Of a stretch of 64,000 bases of DNA, positions 47,380 to 57,182 are shown piece after piece. Position numbers and translations under genes: made by a program. The notes under the pieces are model-generated. The model was not told the DNA's origin and ran no database searches. It saw only the letters and a program-made list of their open reading frames with translations. Source of the stretch: Neorhizobium galegae bv. orientalis str. HAMBI 540. Lineage in GTDB: Bacteria > Pseudomonadota > Alphaproteobacteria > Rhizobiales > Rhizobiaceae. The first letter of the stretch is position 1. Each line of letters begins with the position of its first letter. The DNA lies in assembly GCF_000731315.1 (NCBI RefSeq), contig NZ_HG938353.1, forward strand, positions 3,038,001 through 3,102,000. Reading direction: 5' to 3'.

Positions 47380-48267
47380 CTATTCGGCTGCGAGCGCGCT
47401 GTCGCCGCCTGCGAAGTCGACGACGAAGTCCGCCATCTGCCGCATGAAGGTCGAAAGCGCGGCTGCGATCACTGGGAATTCCGGCCGCCTGGCAAGCGTC
47501 ATCTCGTCCACGTAGAGCGCGCGGTTGATCTCGATCTGCAGCGCGTGCAGGCCGCGCACCGGCCGTCCGTAATGTTCGGTAATGAAGCCGCCGGCATAGG
47601 GCTTGTTGCGCACCGCCGAAAAACCCATACCGTCGAGGAATTGCATCGCCGCCCGAGAGAGCTCGGCCGAGGCGCTGGTGCCATAGCGGTCGCCGATAAT
47701 GAAGTCGGGACGCACATCCGAACCGGAGAGCCGGATATTGCCCGGCATCGAATGGCAGTCGATCAGGATGGCAAGCCCGAAGCGGGCGTGGGTGCGGGCG
47801 ATCAATTTGCGAAGGCAGGCGTGGTAAGGCTTGTAGATCGTTTCGATGCGGGACATCGCCTCGTCGACCGGCAGCCGGCGGCGGTAGATTTCCATGTTTT
47901 CGGCGACGATCCGCGGAATCGTGCCCAGCCCGCCTGCGACCCGCATCGAGCCGATATTGACGAAAGGCGGCAAAGGCCCGTCGAACATCCGCGGATCGAG
48001 CTCGTAGGGCTCCCGGTTGACGTCGAGATAGGCGCGCGGGAAATGGGCGAGAAGCAGCGGCGCACCGAGTTCCGGCGCGTCGGCGAAAAGCTCGTCGACA
48101 TAATGGTCCGCGGAGCGGCGGATGGCGAGCGAATCGAGGCCGCTCTCGGCGAGAAATTCAGGCGGATAGAAGCTGCCGCTGTGAGGCGAATTGAAGACGA
48201 AGGGGACAGTCTGCGTGGCGGGCTCCCTCACTTCGAAATGTTCAAAATCACCTGCGTTGCAATCCAT
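47380..48267 (-). CDS. N-formylglutamate amidohydrolase
   Basis: A 295-residue FGase-family hydrolase. Features: FVFNSPHSGSFYPPEFL near residue 25, RSADHYVDELF, FPRAYLDVNREPYELDPRMF, LIDCHSMPGNI with metal-binding His, and GLHALQIEINRALY. This is closer to the classical HutG-type deformylase than the paralog at 6252-7043. No histidine-utilisation genes are adjacent. It is divergent from cpdR and lies just downstream of mmgR on the opposite strand. Confidence 0.9.
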   Translation of the reverse strand: MDCNAGDFEHFEVREPATQTVPFVFNSPHSGSFYPPEFLAESGLDSLAIRRSADHYVDELFADAPELGAPLLLAHFPRAYLDVNREPYELDPRMFDGPLPPFVNIGSMRVAGGLGTIPRIVAENMEIYRRRLPVDEAMSRIETIYKPYHACLRKLIARTHARFGLAILIDCHSMPGNIRLSGSDVRPDFIIGDRYGTSASAELSRAAMQFLDGMGFSAVRNKPYAGGFITEHYGRPVRGLHALQIEINRALYVDEMTLARRPEFPVIAAALSTFMRQMADFVVDFAGGDSALAAE

Positions 48268-48370
48268 CCTGCCTTTACCATGTCACGAACTTGTTCAGGA
48301 ACTCATGTTGCCAGTTGCCCGAGCCGAAGTCCATACTATCTATACCCTACCAAATCCTCTTACACCCTCA

Positions 48371-48387
48371 TTAAACGGATGTTTACC
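48371..48387 (+). promoter_or_regulatory. Possible CtrA-binding site upstream of cpdR
   Basis: TTAA-N7-TTTACC, one mismatch from the CtrA consensus TTAA-N7-TTAACC, about 65 bp before the cpdR start. Single short match. Confidence 0.4.
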
Positions 48388-48451
48388 GCGCGTAGGCAGT
48401 GTAAGAGATACCGACAACTCTAAAAATTTGCATTGGATAACGGTCCTGGAG

Positions 48452-48814
48452 ATGATTCAGAAAATCCTTCTCGCCGAAGACGATAACGACATGCGTCGTT
48501 TCCTGGTGAAGGCGCTTGAAAAGGCGGGCTACAAGGTCGCGTCCTTCGACAACGGCGCGAGCGCTTACGATCGCCTGCGCGAAGAACCCTTCTCGCTGCT
48601 CCTGACCGACATCGTCATGCCGGAAATGGACGGGATCGAACTCGCCCGCCGGGCGACGGAACTCGATCCTGACCTGAAGGTGATGTTCATCACCGGTTTC
48701 GCGGCCGTCGCGCTGAACTCCGATTCCAAGGCCCCAAAGGATGCCAAGGTGCTGTCGAAGCCCTTCCACCTGCGCGATCTGGTGGACGAAGTGAACAAGC
48801 TTCTGGCGGCCTGA
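48452..48814 (+). CDS. cpdR: CpdR-type single-domain response regulator
   Basis: A 120-residue stand-alone receiver domain beginning MIQKILLAEDDNDMRRFLVK. Predicted phospho-acceptor Asp53 (LLTDIVMPEMDG), acidic pair D10/D11, Thr81 and Lys103 (VLSKPFHL) are all present. In Caulobacter and Sinorhizobium, unphosphorylated CpdR primes ClpXP for CtrA-pathway proteolysis and is controlled by the CckA-ChpT phosphorelay. The start at 48452 matches the family's length; the longer reading upstream is non-coding. Confidence 0.95.
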   Translation: MIQKILLAEDDNDMRRFLVKALEKAGYKVASFDNGASAYDRLREEPFSLLLTDIVMPEMDGIELARRATELDPDLKVMFITGFAAVALNSDSKAPKDAKVLSKPFHLRDLVDEVNKLLAA

Positions 48815-48931
48815 AACCGGAAATCCGGCCGCAAAAGCCCTGATCTGCAAGGCCTTCAAAAAACCTTCGCATTTCATGGCAAAAACCTGTTGACGGCCCG
48901 ACCAGTCTATGGTCTATGCGCCGCCACGGAT

Positions 48932-49006
<75 letters not shown>

Positions 49007-49178
49007 TCCAGTTCAAAACGTTGAGAAATCCGCTTCGGCGGATTTCTTCGTTTCTGACCCCTCTCTTAACGAATTCGTTCCGAAACGGCACATCTTCGCC
49101 CTAAACTCTTCACCAGCCTTGCTGGCGATTTGGTCACCTGCGCCTGTTATGGTGTTACGAGATCAAGGAGGGTGTAGC

Positions 49179-49418
49179 ATGGCGCAGTTCAAGAATTTGG
49201 AGCATCTCGTCCAAGCCGGCGCACCGGCCTTCGACAAGGACTGGATGCCGGGACAGAAGGTGCCGAATGCCGGAATCTACCGGTGCCGGACCTGCGGCGA
49301 CGAGATCGTCGTCCACAAGGCCGCCGCCATCCCGCAAATCCATCACGAGCATACCGTCCTTGGCCCGGTAGTCTGGAAGCTGCTCGTGTTCGCCCAGAAA
49401 CATCCGTCGCGCCCCTGA
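49179..49418 (+). CDS. Small putative zinc-binding protein
   Basis: A 79-residue protein starting MAQFKNLEHLVQAGAPAFDK. It has a single CxxC (YRCRTCGDE) and a cluster of His (PQIHHEHTV), which could together bind zinc; the C-terminus is hydrophobic-basic. I do not recognise a named family. A strong AAGGAGG ribosome site sits 8 bases before the ATG, which argues for a real gene. It is monocistronic, after tRNA-Val. Confidence 0.75.
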   Translation: MAQFKNLEHLVQAGAPAFDKDWMPGQKVPNAGIYRCRTCGDEIVVHKAAAIPQIHHEHTVLGPVVWKLLVFAQKHPSRP

Positions 49419-49572
49419 CCTTCGCATCTGCGCAGAGCAGTCCTCGCCGTATCGAGACCGGTCTCTTTTTTTCGCTCGAGCGTACCGAATCGGCCCCAAC
49501 CCGCCTCGCAGCACGACATGGAATATGCCAAATGCGACCCACCGCGTCATTGATGCGGATTTTCCCCAATTT

Positions 49573-49602
49573 GCCCCGCCCGACCTTCGGCGGGGCTTTT
49601 TT
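49573..49602. terminator. Rho-independent terminator
   Basis: Perfect 8-bp stem GCCCCGCC/GGCGGGGC, 8-base loop, six T on the plus strand. It lies 155 bp after the zinc-binding protein gene, so it may end that transcript. Confidence 0.8.
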
Positions 49603-49651
49603 GTTTCAACGGCACGGTTCCTCGCGCTTCACCCGCGGGACGTCAGGAGAA

Positions 49652-49825
49652 TCAGAGAATCGCATTGCCGGCCGCAAAGGCGAGCACGACGAAAATCAGG
49701 AAAACGACAAGGAAGATGAAGAACAGGATTTTCGCGATCCCTGCCGTCGCGGCGGAAATACCGGAAAAGCCGAGGAAGCCGGAGATCAGCGAGATGACGA
49801 GGAAGATGAGAGCCCATTTCAGCAT
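49652..49825 (-). CDS. DUF1328 small membrane protein
   Basis: A 57-residue protein, [20 protein letters not shown] at the N-terminus, then [16 protein letters not shown] and a second helix ending AAGNAIL. Two hydrophobic helices and the sequence type are those of the DUF1328/YtjA family of small inner membrane proteins, often stress-related, of unknown function. AAGGAAC precedes the ATG. It lies downstream of the iron transport genes on the same strand, about 60 bp after fbpC. Confidence 0.9.
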   Translation of the reverse strand: MLKWALIFLVISLISGFLGFSGISAATAGIAKILFFIFLVVFLIFVVLAFAAGNAIL

Positions 49826-49884
49826 GGAATTGTTCCTTCACGTTGATGGTCCGATAACGCGAAGAAATGTTCCAGGGTTCCAAA

Positions 49885-50934
49885 CTACCGGAAGAGGTGG
49901 GCGGCTCCCGCCACACCAATCGTCACCCGATCCCCGGCGGCAAGCGCCTCGCGGCTCGGAATGTCGAGCCGGAAGGAGAAGCCTTGCGGGTCGCTGCCAA
50001 GCCTGATTCGCACGTCCGAGGTCGGACCGCAGAAATTGATGTCGGTGATCGTCCCCGAGGCGCCCTTGCTGCTGTCCGAGCCATTATCCTGCATGACGGT
50101 AACCTGTTCGGGCCGCAGCATGATCTCACCCTTGCCGCGATAGGCGACGTCGTCGACCGGCAGCACGCCCAATGGGCTTTTTGCCTGTCCGTCGGCGATG
50201 TCGGCCGGCAGCACGATCGCCTCGCCGAGAAACGCCGCCGTCGCCGCGTCGACCGGCCGCGAATAAACCTCGCGAGGACTCCCCACCTGCGCGAACCGGC
50301 CGGCCCGCATCACCGCCACCTGGTCGGCGAAGGCGAGCGCCTCGCCCTGGTCGTGGGTCACCAGAAGCGTGGTGATGCCGGCCGCGGTCAGTACGTCGGT
50401 CACCGCCTTACGGGTCGCGGCCCTCAAACCCGTATCCAGGGCCGAGAAGGGCTCGTCGAGCAGCATCAGCCGCGGCTTGCGGGCCAAGGCCCTCGCAAGC
50501 GCTACGCGCTGCTGCTGGCCGCCTGAGAGCTGGTCCGGCTTGCGGGCAAGCATGGCCGGATCGAGCCCCACCATGTCCATCAGCTCCGCGATGCGGGCAT
50601 TCTTGACCGAGGCCTCCGCCTCGAGCCCGAAACCTATATTCTGGCGGATCGTCAGATGCGGGAACAGGCAGCCGTCCTGGGCCACGATGCCGATGCCGCG
50701 CTTGTGCGCCGGCACCTGGGACGAGCTGTCGGCAAGCGTCCGGCCATCGAACACGATGCGGCCTCCGTCCGGCGCATCGAAACCGGCAACCAGGCGCAGA
50801 AGCGTGGTCTTGCCGCAGCCGGATGGCCCGACGATTGCCGTGCGGCTGCCGGCTGTCACCGAAAGATCGATGCCGTCTAGGGCTGCGACGGAACCATACT
50901 GTTTGCGCAGGGAGGTCAGGGTAAGCAGCGTCAT
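49885..50934 (-). CDS. fbpC: Iron(III) ABC transporter ATPase (FbpC type)
   Basis: A 349-residue ABC ATPase. Walker [10 protein letters not shown] (about 37-45), Q-loop FPHLTIRQN, signature LSGGQQQR (about 137-144), Walker [12 protein letters not shown] and switch VTHD are intact. A C-terminal TOBE-like domain (about 240-349) follows, as in FbpC/PotA-type proteins. It overlaps the permease gene by four bases. Substrate assignment rests on the binding protein two genes upstream. Confidence 0.93.
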   Translation of the reverse strand: MTLLTLTSLRKQYGSVAALDGIDLSVTAGSRTAIVGPSGCGKTTLLRLVAGFDAPDGGRIVFDGRTLADSSSQVPAHKRGIGIVAQDGCLFPHLTIRQNIGFGLEAEASVKNARIAELMDMVGLDPAMLARKPDQLSGGQQQRVALARALARKPRLMLLDEPFSALDTGLRAATRKAVTDVLTAAGITTLLVTHDQGEALAFADQVAVMRAGRFAQVGSPREVYSRPVDAATAAFLGEAIVLPADIADGQAKSPLGVLPVDDVAYRGKGEIMLRPEQVTVMQDNGSDSSKGASGTITDINFCGPTSDVRIRLGSDPQGFSFRLDIPSREALAAGDRVTIGVAGAAHLFR

Positions 50935-52499
50935 CGCCCGGCGATCTTTTTCGATTGGTGATGGAGAAGAAAGGTGAGCGGCAGCGAGAAGGCGACCATC
51001 AGCACAGCATAGGGAGCCGCACCGGCATAGTCGATCTCGCCGGTCAGCGCCCAGAAGGCCATGGCGAGCGTGCGCGTGCCGTTCGGCGCCAGCATCTGGG
51101 TGGCGGTCAGTTCGTTCATGATGCCAAGCGAGGAGAGCGCGACGCCCGCCGCTGCCCCCGGTGCCGCAAGCCGGATCGTCGTCGCAAGCAGCGCGTTACC
51201 CGGAGAGCGCCCGAGGCTCGCCGCCGCCTGTTCGATCTCGACCGGCACCTGCGCAATGCTGGCGCGCAAGCTCACCAGCGCGCGCGGCAGAAACATCACC
51301 ACATAGGCAAGCACGATGGTGGCAACGCTCTGGTAGAGCGGCAGCATGGTCCGCACGGTAATGGTGACGAGCGCCAGCGCCACGACGACGCCTGGCATCG
51401 AACTCGCGAGATAATAGCAGCCTTCGAGGAACCGGCTGGCACGGGTCGGCCGGCGCACGGAAAGCCAGGCGATCGGGACGGCGGCGGCGGTCGTGGCGAT
51501 CCCGCCTATCATGCAGATGGCGAGCGTCTGCCACAGCGCCAGCCCAACCTCGTCGATCCGCCACACACCTGCACCGCCGGCGATCAGCCAGCGACCGAGC
51601 GTCAGCACCGGAATGCCGAGCGCAAACGCGGCGGTGACCGCAGGCACGAGCAAGGCAGCGTATTTCCACTTGCCGAGCCTTGCGACCTTCGGCCGCCGAG
51701 CGACGCCGGACCCGAGCCGCGCATACCGGCTGCGGCCGCGCAACGAGGCTTCGAGACCGAGCAGCACGAAACAGCAGAGCACCAGCACCAGCGCCAGCAT
51801 GTAGGCTGCGACGCCGTTATAGGTTGACTGGAACTGGTCGATGATCGCCGTCGTGAACGTGTCGAATCGGATCATCGCAAACAGCCCGTATTCGGCCAGC
51901 AGATGCAGGCCGACCAGCAGCGCCCCGCCGCAAAGGGCAAGCCGCAGCTGCGGCAGCACAACACGCCGGAAAACGGCGAAAGGCGCCAGCCCGAGCGATG
52001 CCGCCTGGTCCTCAAGCGCCGGGTCGAGCAGCCGGAAGGCGGCAGAAAGCGGAAGGTAGAGAAACGGAAAATAGGCGACGACCGAAATCGCCACGCCGGC
52101 GGGAAGCCCGTTGAAACCGGGCCACAGCCCGATCCAGGCATAGGAATGCACGAAGGCGGGCACGGCAAGCGGCGTGACGCAGAGCCACGACCAGAAACGC
52201 GCGCCCGGCAGGTCGCTGCGTTCCGTCAGCCAGGCGAGCGAAACGCCGAGCACGGCGCAGATCGGAATGGTGAAGATGACGAGCAGGACGGTATTGGCCA
52301 GCAGCTCGCCGACCCGCGAGCGGAAGATCAGCTGCGAGGCCATCTCCCAGCCGGTCACCATCGCCGCCCACAACACGAAGCCGAGCGGCAGGAGCGCCAG
52401 CAAAGCCACCACGACCGCGATCGTCAATGTCCAGAACGATGCCGCCGGCAGGCGGTGTCGCGGCGCGATGGAGATCCGGGTATCTGTGGTGGAAGTCAT
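50931..52499 (-). CDS. fbpB: Iron(III) ABC transporter permease (FbpB type)
   Basis: A 522-residue double-length permease with two six-helix modules, about 12 membrane helices, each carrying a BPD inner-membrane loop (first [23 protein letters not shown], second [24 protein letters not shown]). This is the FbpB/SfuB arrangement, with one polypeptide forming the channel. Three ATGs are possible (52550, 52523, 52499); the first two lie in or next to a perfect hairpin, so 52499 with GGA upstream is preferred. Confidence 0.9.
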   Translation of the reverse strand: MTSTTDTRISIAPRHRLPAASFWTLTIAVVVALLALLPLGFVLWAAMVTGWEMASQLIFRSRVGELLANTVLLVIFTIPICAVLGVSLAWLTERSDLPGARFWSWLCVTPLAVPAFVHSYAWIGLWPGFNGLPAGVAISVVAYFPFLYLPLSAAFRLLDPALEDQAASLGLAPFAVFRRVVLPQLRLALCGGALLVGLHLLAEYGLFAMIRFDTFTTAIIDQFQSTYNGVAAYMLALVLVLCCFVLLGLEASLRGRSRYARLGSGVARRPKVARLGKWKYAALLVPAVTAAFALGIPVLTLGRWLIAGGAGVWRIDEVGLALWQTLAICMIGGIATTAAAVPIAWLSVRRPTRASRFLEGCYYLASSMPGVVVALALVTITVRTMLPLYQSVATIVLAYVVMFLPRALVSLRASIAQVPVEIEQAAASLGRSPGNALLATTIRLAAPGAAAGVALSSLGIMNELTATQMLAPNGTRTLAMAFWALTGEIDYAGAAPYAVLMVAFSLPLTFLLHHQSKKIAGR

Positions 52500-52516
52500 T
52501 GACGGTCCGAAAATAC

Positions 52517-52547
52517 GAGACATCGCAGGTACGCCCTGCGATGTCTC
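52517..52547 (-). terminator. Intercistronic attenuator hairpin between fbpA and fbpB
   Basis: Perfect 13-bp stem (52517-52529 with 52535-52547, GAGACATCGCAGG/CCTGCGATGTCTC), 5-base loop, followed on the minus strand by TATTTTC. Such hairpins after a binding-protein gene lower expression of the permease or stabilise the upstream mRNA. Confidence 0.75.
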
Positions 52548-52570
52548 CATGCAACTGTTATCGACCGCTT

Positions 52571-53584
52571 TTAGAGCAGGCCGGCGGCGGTCATCATGTC
52601 GGTGACCTTGGCGTTGTTGAGGGTCGAGGGCTCGACCTTCGGGGCTGCCAAGTCGGCGATCGGGGTCAGCATCTTGTTGGAAGCCTCGCCCTTGCCGACG
52701 GCGTATTCAAAGGAGGTGCCGTCGCGCAGAACCTTCTGGCCGCCCTTGCCGGTAACCCACTTCAGGAAGGCCTGGGCCTGTTCCTTGTGCTTGGAGGAGG
52801 CGAGGATGCCGCCGCCCGAGATCGACACGAAGGCGCCCGGATCCTGGTTCTTGAAATAATGCATGCCGACGTTCTTGGTGTTTTCGCCGGTCTTCGCCAC
52901 GTCGCCGAAATAGTAGTAGTGATAGATCAGCGCGCCTTCGAACTGGCCGGCATTGACCGCCTTCATCGCCGTCGAATTGCCGCGGATGGGGGTCGCGTTT
53001 TCCTTCATGCCCTTCAGCCAGGCGGCGGTCGCTTCCTCGCCCTTGAGCTGCAGCAGCGCGCCGACGATCGCCTGGAAGTCGGCGCCCGACGGAGAAGCCG
53101 TCCAGCGGCCCTTCCATTCCGGCTTGGCAAGGTCGAGCATCGACTTCGGCAGCTTGTCTTCGGTCAGCTTGGTCTTGTCATAGGCAAAAACCGTCGAGCG
53201 GGCAGCGATGCCGACCCAGTTGCCGTTGGCCGGATGGAAGCCCGGCAGAACCTGGTCGAGCGTCGCCTTGTCGATCGGCGCGAAGAGGCCCTTGCCGTCC
53301 ACCAGCGCCATGGCCGGCGAGTTTTCGGTGAGGAACACGTCGGCCGGCGAATTGGCGCCTTCCTGAACGATCTGGTTGGCGATTTCGAGGTCGCTGCCCT
53401 GGCGGATGGTGACCACGATGCCGGTCTCTTCCGTGAAGGCCTGCGCCCATTCCTTGGTCAGCCCCTCGTGCTGGGCATTGTAGATGGTCAGGCTATCCTT
53501 GACCTGCGCCGAAGCCGGCGAGGAAAGGGCGAGAACAGAAACAGCCAGGGCAACGCCCGCGGCCAAGGTGAACGAAGTTTTCAA
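52571..53584 (-). CDS. fbpA: Periplasmic iron(III)-binding protein (FbpA type)
   Basis: A 337-residue binding protein. The signal peptide ends ASA-Q at about residue 26. The mature part starts [13 protein letters not shown] with the His39/Glu40 region, and [11 protein letters not shown] (Tyr221-Tyr225) matches the di-tyrosine ferric site of FbpA. It captures Fe3+ for FbpBC. The start codon is TTG at 53584, fixed by GGAGG five bases upstream. The 291-bp region before it has no gene and no clear RirA or Irr site by eye. Confidence 0.94.
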   Translation of the reverse strand: MKTSFTLAAGVALAVSVLALSSPASAQVKDSLTIYNAQHEGLTKEWAQAFTEETGIVVTIRQGSDLEIANQIVQEGANSPADVFLTENSPAMALVDGKGLFAPIDKATLDQVLPGFHPANGNWVGIAARSTVFAYDKTKLTEDKLPKSMLDLAKPEWKGRWTASPSGADFQAIVGALLQLKGEEATAAWLKGMKENATPIRGNSTAMKAVNAGQFEGALIYHYYYFGDVAKTGENTKNVGMHYFKNQDPGAFVSISGGGILASSKHKEQAQAFLKWVTGKGGQKVLRDGTSFEYAVGKGEASNKMLTPIADLAAPKVEPSTLNNAKVTDMMTAAGLL

Positions 53585-53875
53585 GATCGCCTCCGCAAGA
53601 GAGTCAGGAATTTGACGAGGCCGTCATAACCAAAGCAGAGATTTGCGGTCAAGTTTATTTCGAAAGCCCGCATAACAAAAGCGTGATTTACGTTTGAAAT
53701 ACAAACAGATACAGGGCCGGAAGCGAATTGGTCGCAGCACCAGCCCTTGGAACGCAATTGTACTTGGGCGGAAATACCGCCGCCGGCATGATCGCAATGT
53801 TGCGGCACGCATGCAAGTTGGTGACTTGCCGCATGCACGGTAATGCCGATTTCCGCGTAGGCGCACGAATCAGCT

Positions 53876-55975
53876 ATGGCTAATTCGAACACATCGGGAA
53901 CGGGCATGGCTGTTGCTTATCTGGAAAAGCTGAATGACGCGCAGCGGCGCGCGGTGGAGCACGGCTCGGATGTGCCAAAGGGCGGCCCCGCTGGGCCTTT
54001 GCTGGTCATCGCCGGTGCCGGTTCCGGCAAGACCAACACGCTCGCCCACCGCGTCGCGCACCTGATCGTCTCGGGCGCCGATCCGCGCCGCATCCTGCTG
54101 ATGACCTTTTCCCGCCGCGCGGCTTCCGAAATGAGCCGCCGCGTCGAGCGCATCTGCGCGCAGGTTCTGGGTGCCAATGCCGGCATCATGACCGACGCGC
54201 TTGCCTGGGCCGGCACCTTTCACGGCATCGGCGCCCGGCTGCTCCGCCTCTACGCCGAACAGATCGGCCTCGACCACGACTTCACCATCCACGACCGGGA
54301 GGATTCCGCTGACCTGATGAACCTGGTCCGCCACGAACTCGGCTTCTCGAAGACCGAGAACCGGTTTCCGACCAAAGGCACCTGTCTGCAGATCTATTCC
54401 CGTGCGGTGAATTCGGAAACGCCTCTGGACGAAGTGCTGAAGCTCTATTTCCCCTGGTGCTCGGCCTGGGAAAAGCAGCTCCGCGAACTGTTCGCCTCCT
54501 ATGTCGAGGCCAAGCAGGCCCAGAACGTGCTGGATTACGACGACCTCCTGCTCTACTGGGCGCAGATGATGAGTGAGCCGGCGATCGCGCAGGATGTCGG
54601 CGGCCGTTTCGACCACGTCCTCGTCGACGAATACCAGGACACCAACCGGCTGCAATCGTCGATCCTGATGGCGATGAAGCCCGGCGGCATCGGCCTCACC
54701 GTCGTCGGCGACGATGCGCAGTCGATCTATTCCTTCCGGGCGGCGACGATCCGCAACATCCTCGATTTCCCGAACACGTTCGATCCGCCGGCCAATATCG
54801 TCACGCTCGACCGCAACTACCGCTCGACCAATACGATTCTGGCCGCCGCCAACGGCGTCATCGATCTCGCCCGCGAGCGTTTTACCAAGAACCTCTGGAC
54901 CGAGCGCCAGTCGGAGGAGCGCCCCCGCCTCGTCGCCGTCAAGGACGAGACCGAACAGGCCAATTACATCGTCGAAAAAATCCTCGAAAACCGCGAAACC
55001 GGCATGACCCTGAAGCAGCAGGCCGTGCTGTTCCGCTCCTCGCATCACTCCGGCCCGCTGGAAGTCGAACTCACCCGCCGCAACATCCCCTTCGTGAAGT
55101 TCGGCGGCCTGAAGTTCCTCGACAGCGCCCATGTCAAGGACATGCTGGCGGCGCTGCGTTTCGCCCAGAACCCGCGCGACCGCGTCGCCGGTTTCCGGCT
55201 GATGCAGCTCATCCCCGGCATCGGCCCGCAGACAGCCGGAAAGATCCTCGATGCGATCACCGCCGATCCAGAGCCGCTCGCAGCGCTGCAGGAAATCCCC
55301 GCCCCGCCGCGCTCCGGCGCCGACTGGCCGGCCTTCGTCGACATGCTCGCCGCCGTCCGCAAGGGCCAGGGTTGGCCGTCCGAGATCGGTCTCGCACGCC
55401 TCTGGTACGAGCCGCATCTCGCCCGCATCCACGAAGATGCCGAAACCCGCAAGGCCGACCTTTTGCAGCTCGAGCAGATCGCCTCCGGTTATACGTCGCG
55501 CGAACGGTTCCTTACCGAACTGACCCTCGATCCGCCTGATGCGACCAGCGCCGAATCCGGCACGCCCCTGCTCGATGAGGACTACCTGATCCTCTCGACC
55601 ATCCATTCGTCGAAGGGCCAGGAATGGCGCTCGGTCTTTCTTCTGAACTGCGTCGACGGCTGCATCCCCTCCGACCTCGGCGTCGGCTCGACCGCCGAGG
55701 TCGAGGAGGAACGCCGTCTTCTTTATGTCGCGATGACGCGGGCGAAAGACCACCTGCATCTGATGACGCCGCAGCGTTTCTTCGTGCACGGCCAGGCGTC
55801 GCAGGGCGATCGCCACGTCTATGCCGCCCGCACCCGCTTCATCCCGGCGACGCTTCTGCAATTCTTCGAAACCGCCGCCTGGCCGGTCGTCGCCCAGATG
55901 ACCGACGCCGAACGCCAGGCCCGCCACCAGGTCCGCATCGACGTCACCGTCCGCATGCGCGGCATGTGGCGGTAA
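53876..55975 (+). CDS. UvrD/PcrA-family ATP-dependent DNA helicase
   Basis: A 699-residue superfamily 1 helicase. Motifs in order: Walker A AGAGSGKTNT (about 46-55), Ia LMTFSRRAA, II VDEYQDTN, III VGDDAQSIYSFRAA, IV LDRNYRSTN, V STIHSSKGQEW and VI RLLYVAMTRAKD. All catalytic residues are present. It is a 3'-5' helicase but not the main UvrD by sequence style; the biological role is unclear. The ATG at 53876 is the first; 53906 (MAVAYLEKLN) is an alternative start at the fold boundary. Confidence 0.92.
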   Translation: MANSNTSGTGMAVAYLEKLNDAQRRAVEHGSDVPKGGPAGPLLVIAGAGSGKTNTLAHRVAHLIVSGADPRRILLMTFSRRAASEMSRRVERICAQVLGANAGIMTDALAWAGTFHGIGARLLRLYAEQIGLDHDFTIHDREDSADLMNLVRHELGFSKTENRFPTKGTCLQIYSRAVNSETPLDEVLKLYFPWCSAWEKQLRELFASYVEAKQAQNVLDYDDLLLYWAQMMSEPAIAQDVGGRFDHVLVDEYQDTNRLQSSILMAMKPGGIGLTVVGDDAQSIYSFRAATIRNILDFPNTFDPPANIVTLDRNYRSTNTILAAANGVIDLARERFTKNLWTERQSEERPRLVAVKDETEQANYIVEKILENRETGMTLKQQAVLFRSSHHSGPLEVELTRRNIPFVKFGGLKFLDSAHVKDMLAALRFAQNPRDRVAGFRLMQLIPGIGPQTAGKILDAITADPEPLAALQEIPAPPRSGADWPAFVDMLAAVRKGQGWPSEIGLARLWYEPHLARIHEDAETRKADLLQLEQIASGYTSRERFLTELTLDPPDATSAESGTPLLDEDYLILSTIHSSKGQEWRSVFLLNCVDGCIPSDLGVGSTAEVEEERRLLYVAMTRAKDHLHLMTPQRFFVHGQASQGDRHVYAARTRFIPATLLQFFETAAWPVVAQMTDAERQARHQVRIDVTVRMRGMWR

Positions 55976-56028
55976 CAAAACTGTCCTAAGACTCGCCAGC
56001 AATCTGTCCCGGAACCGGACGAATTCTT

Positions 56029-57084
56029 ATGGAAAAAATCGCAGTCTTCGACGGGCATAACGATGCAGTCCAGTTCATGCTGGACTATAAGCCTGGGGGC
56101 CGGGACTTCCTCATCCGGTCGGAGACAGGCCATCTCGATCTTCCCCGCGCGATCGAAGGACACCTCGTCGGCGGATTGTTTGCGCTGCATGCCTATCCGG
56201 AGCGCAAGCCGGAAAACGATCTGACGGTCACCAATGAGGGTTATGAGGTTCGTTATGCCGACGCCCTGGAAGAGGGTTATGCCCGTCGCCTGATTGACGC
56301 CCAGCTTGCCGCCATCGATCTATTGATCCGGCGCTCAAGTGGCCGGATGCGCCTCACGACCGATGTCGGCAGCATCGAGACCGCCCGGGCGGAATCCGCC
56401 TTCGCGGTCGTTCTTCATATGGAAGGCGCCGAGGCGATGGGTCCCGATCTCGACTATCTCCATATCCTCCATACGGCGGGTCTCCGCTCCCTCGGCCTGG
56501 TCTGGAGCCGCCCCAACATATTCGGCTACGGCGTGCCCTTCGCTTATCCGAGGTCTCCCGACACCGGCCCGGGCCTGACGGATATTGGCAGGGAACTGGT
56601 GAGAGCCTGCAATGCCCTCGGCATCATGATCGACCTTGCGCATCTGAACGAACGGGGCTTCTGGGATGTGGCGGCCTTCAGCACCGCTCCCCTCGTCGCC
56701 ACGCATGCCTGTGCCCATGCACTCTGCCCCTCCACCCGCAATCTCACCGACCGGCAGCTTGACGCCATCCGCGATACAGACGGAGTCATCGGCTTCAACC
56801 TCGCCGTCTACGATATCCGTGCCGACGCACATCTGGACGAAAACACCCCTCTCGACACCGTTGTCTCCCACATCGGATATCTGATCGATCGCGTTGGCGT
56901 GGACCGCGTGGCGCTTGGGTCGGACTTCGACGGCACAGTCGTGCCCCGCGAGATCAGGGATGCAAGTGGCCTGCCGCATCTCTTCGCTGCCATGCGTAAA
57001 GCCGGTTTCGACGAGCCAACCTTGAGAAAATTCGCCTTCGACAACTGGCTCCGCGTCTTCCGCCTCACCTGGAAGAACGGCTGA
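56029..57084 (+). CDS. Membrane dipeptidase, peptidase M19 family
   Basis: A 351-residue zinc dipeptidase-like protein related to renal dipeptidase. FDGHNDAV (metal-binding HxD) is at about residues 8-15. HMEGAEAM carries the bridging Glu, IDLAHLNERGF and ATHACAHAL hold further His ligands, and LGSDFDGTV completes the site. There is no signal peptide, so cytoplasmic. Bacterial members hydrolyse dipeptides, often D-amino-acid ones. It follows the helicase gene by 53 bases. Confidence 0.93.
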   Translation: MEKIAVFDGHNDAVQFMLDYKPGGRDFLIRSETGHLDLPRAIEGHLVGGLFALHAYPERKPENDLTVTNEGYEVRYADALEEGYARRLIDAQLAAIDLLIRRSSGRMRLTTDVGSIETARAESAFAVVLHMEGAEAMGPDLDYLHILHTAGLRSLGLVWSRPNIFGYGVPFAYPRSPDTGPGLTDIGRELVRACNALGIMIDLAHLNERGFWDVAAFSTAPLVATHACAHALCPSTRNLTDRQLDAIRDTDGVIGFNLAVYDIRADAHLDENTPLDTVVSHIGYLIDRVGVDRVALGSDFDGTVVPREIRDASGLPHLFAAMRKAGFDEPTLRKFAFDNWLRVFRLTWKNG

Positions 57085-57182
57085 ACAACCATATTCCGCC
57101 GAACCTGTCCCCTCGCCTGTCGCATTGACTCCACCGGAGCCGGATGGGAAACAACCGGCATCGTTCAGACGGGAGGGGATGA

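Noticed and set aside
47195..47515. Open frame of 106 codons over the mmgR region
   Set aside because: It starts inside the RNA promoter and spans the sRNA and its terminator; the RNA explanation is far better supported.
52500..52550. Upstream starts for fbpB
   Set aside because: They lie within a perfect hairpin and encode no membrane or signal sequence.
53585..53875. Iron-responsive operator upstream of fbpA
   Set aside because: I looked for TGA-N9-TCA style RirA boxes and Irr elements and found none convincing.
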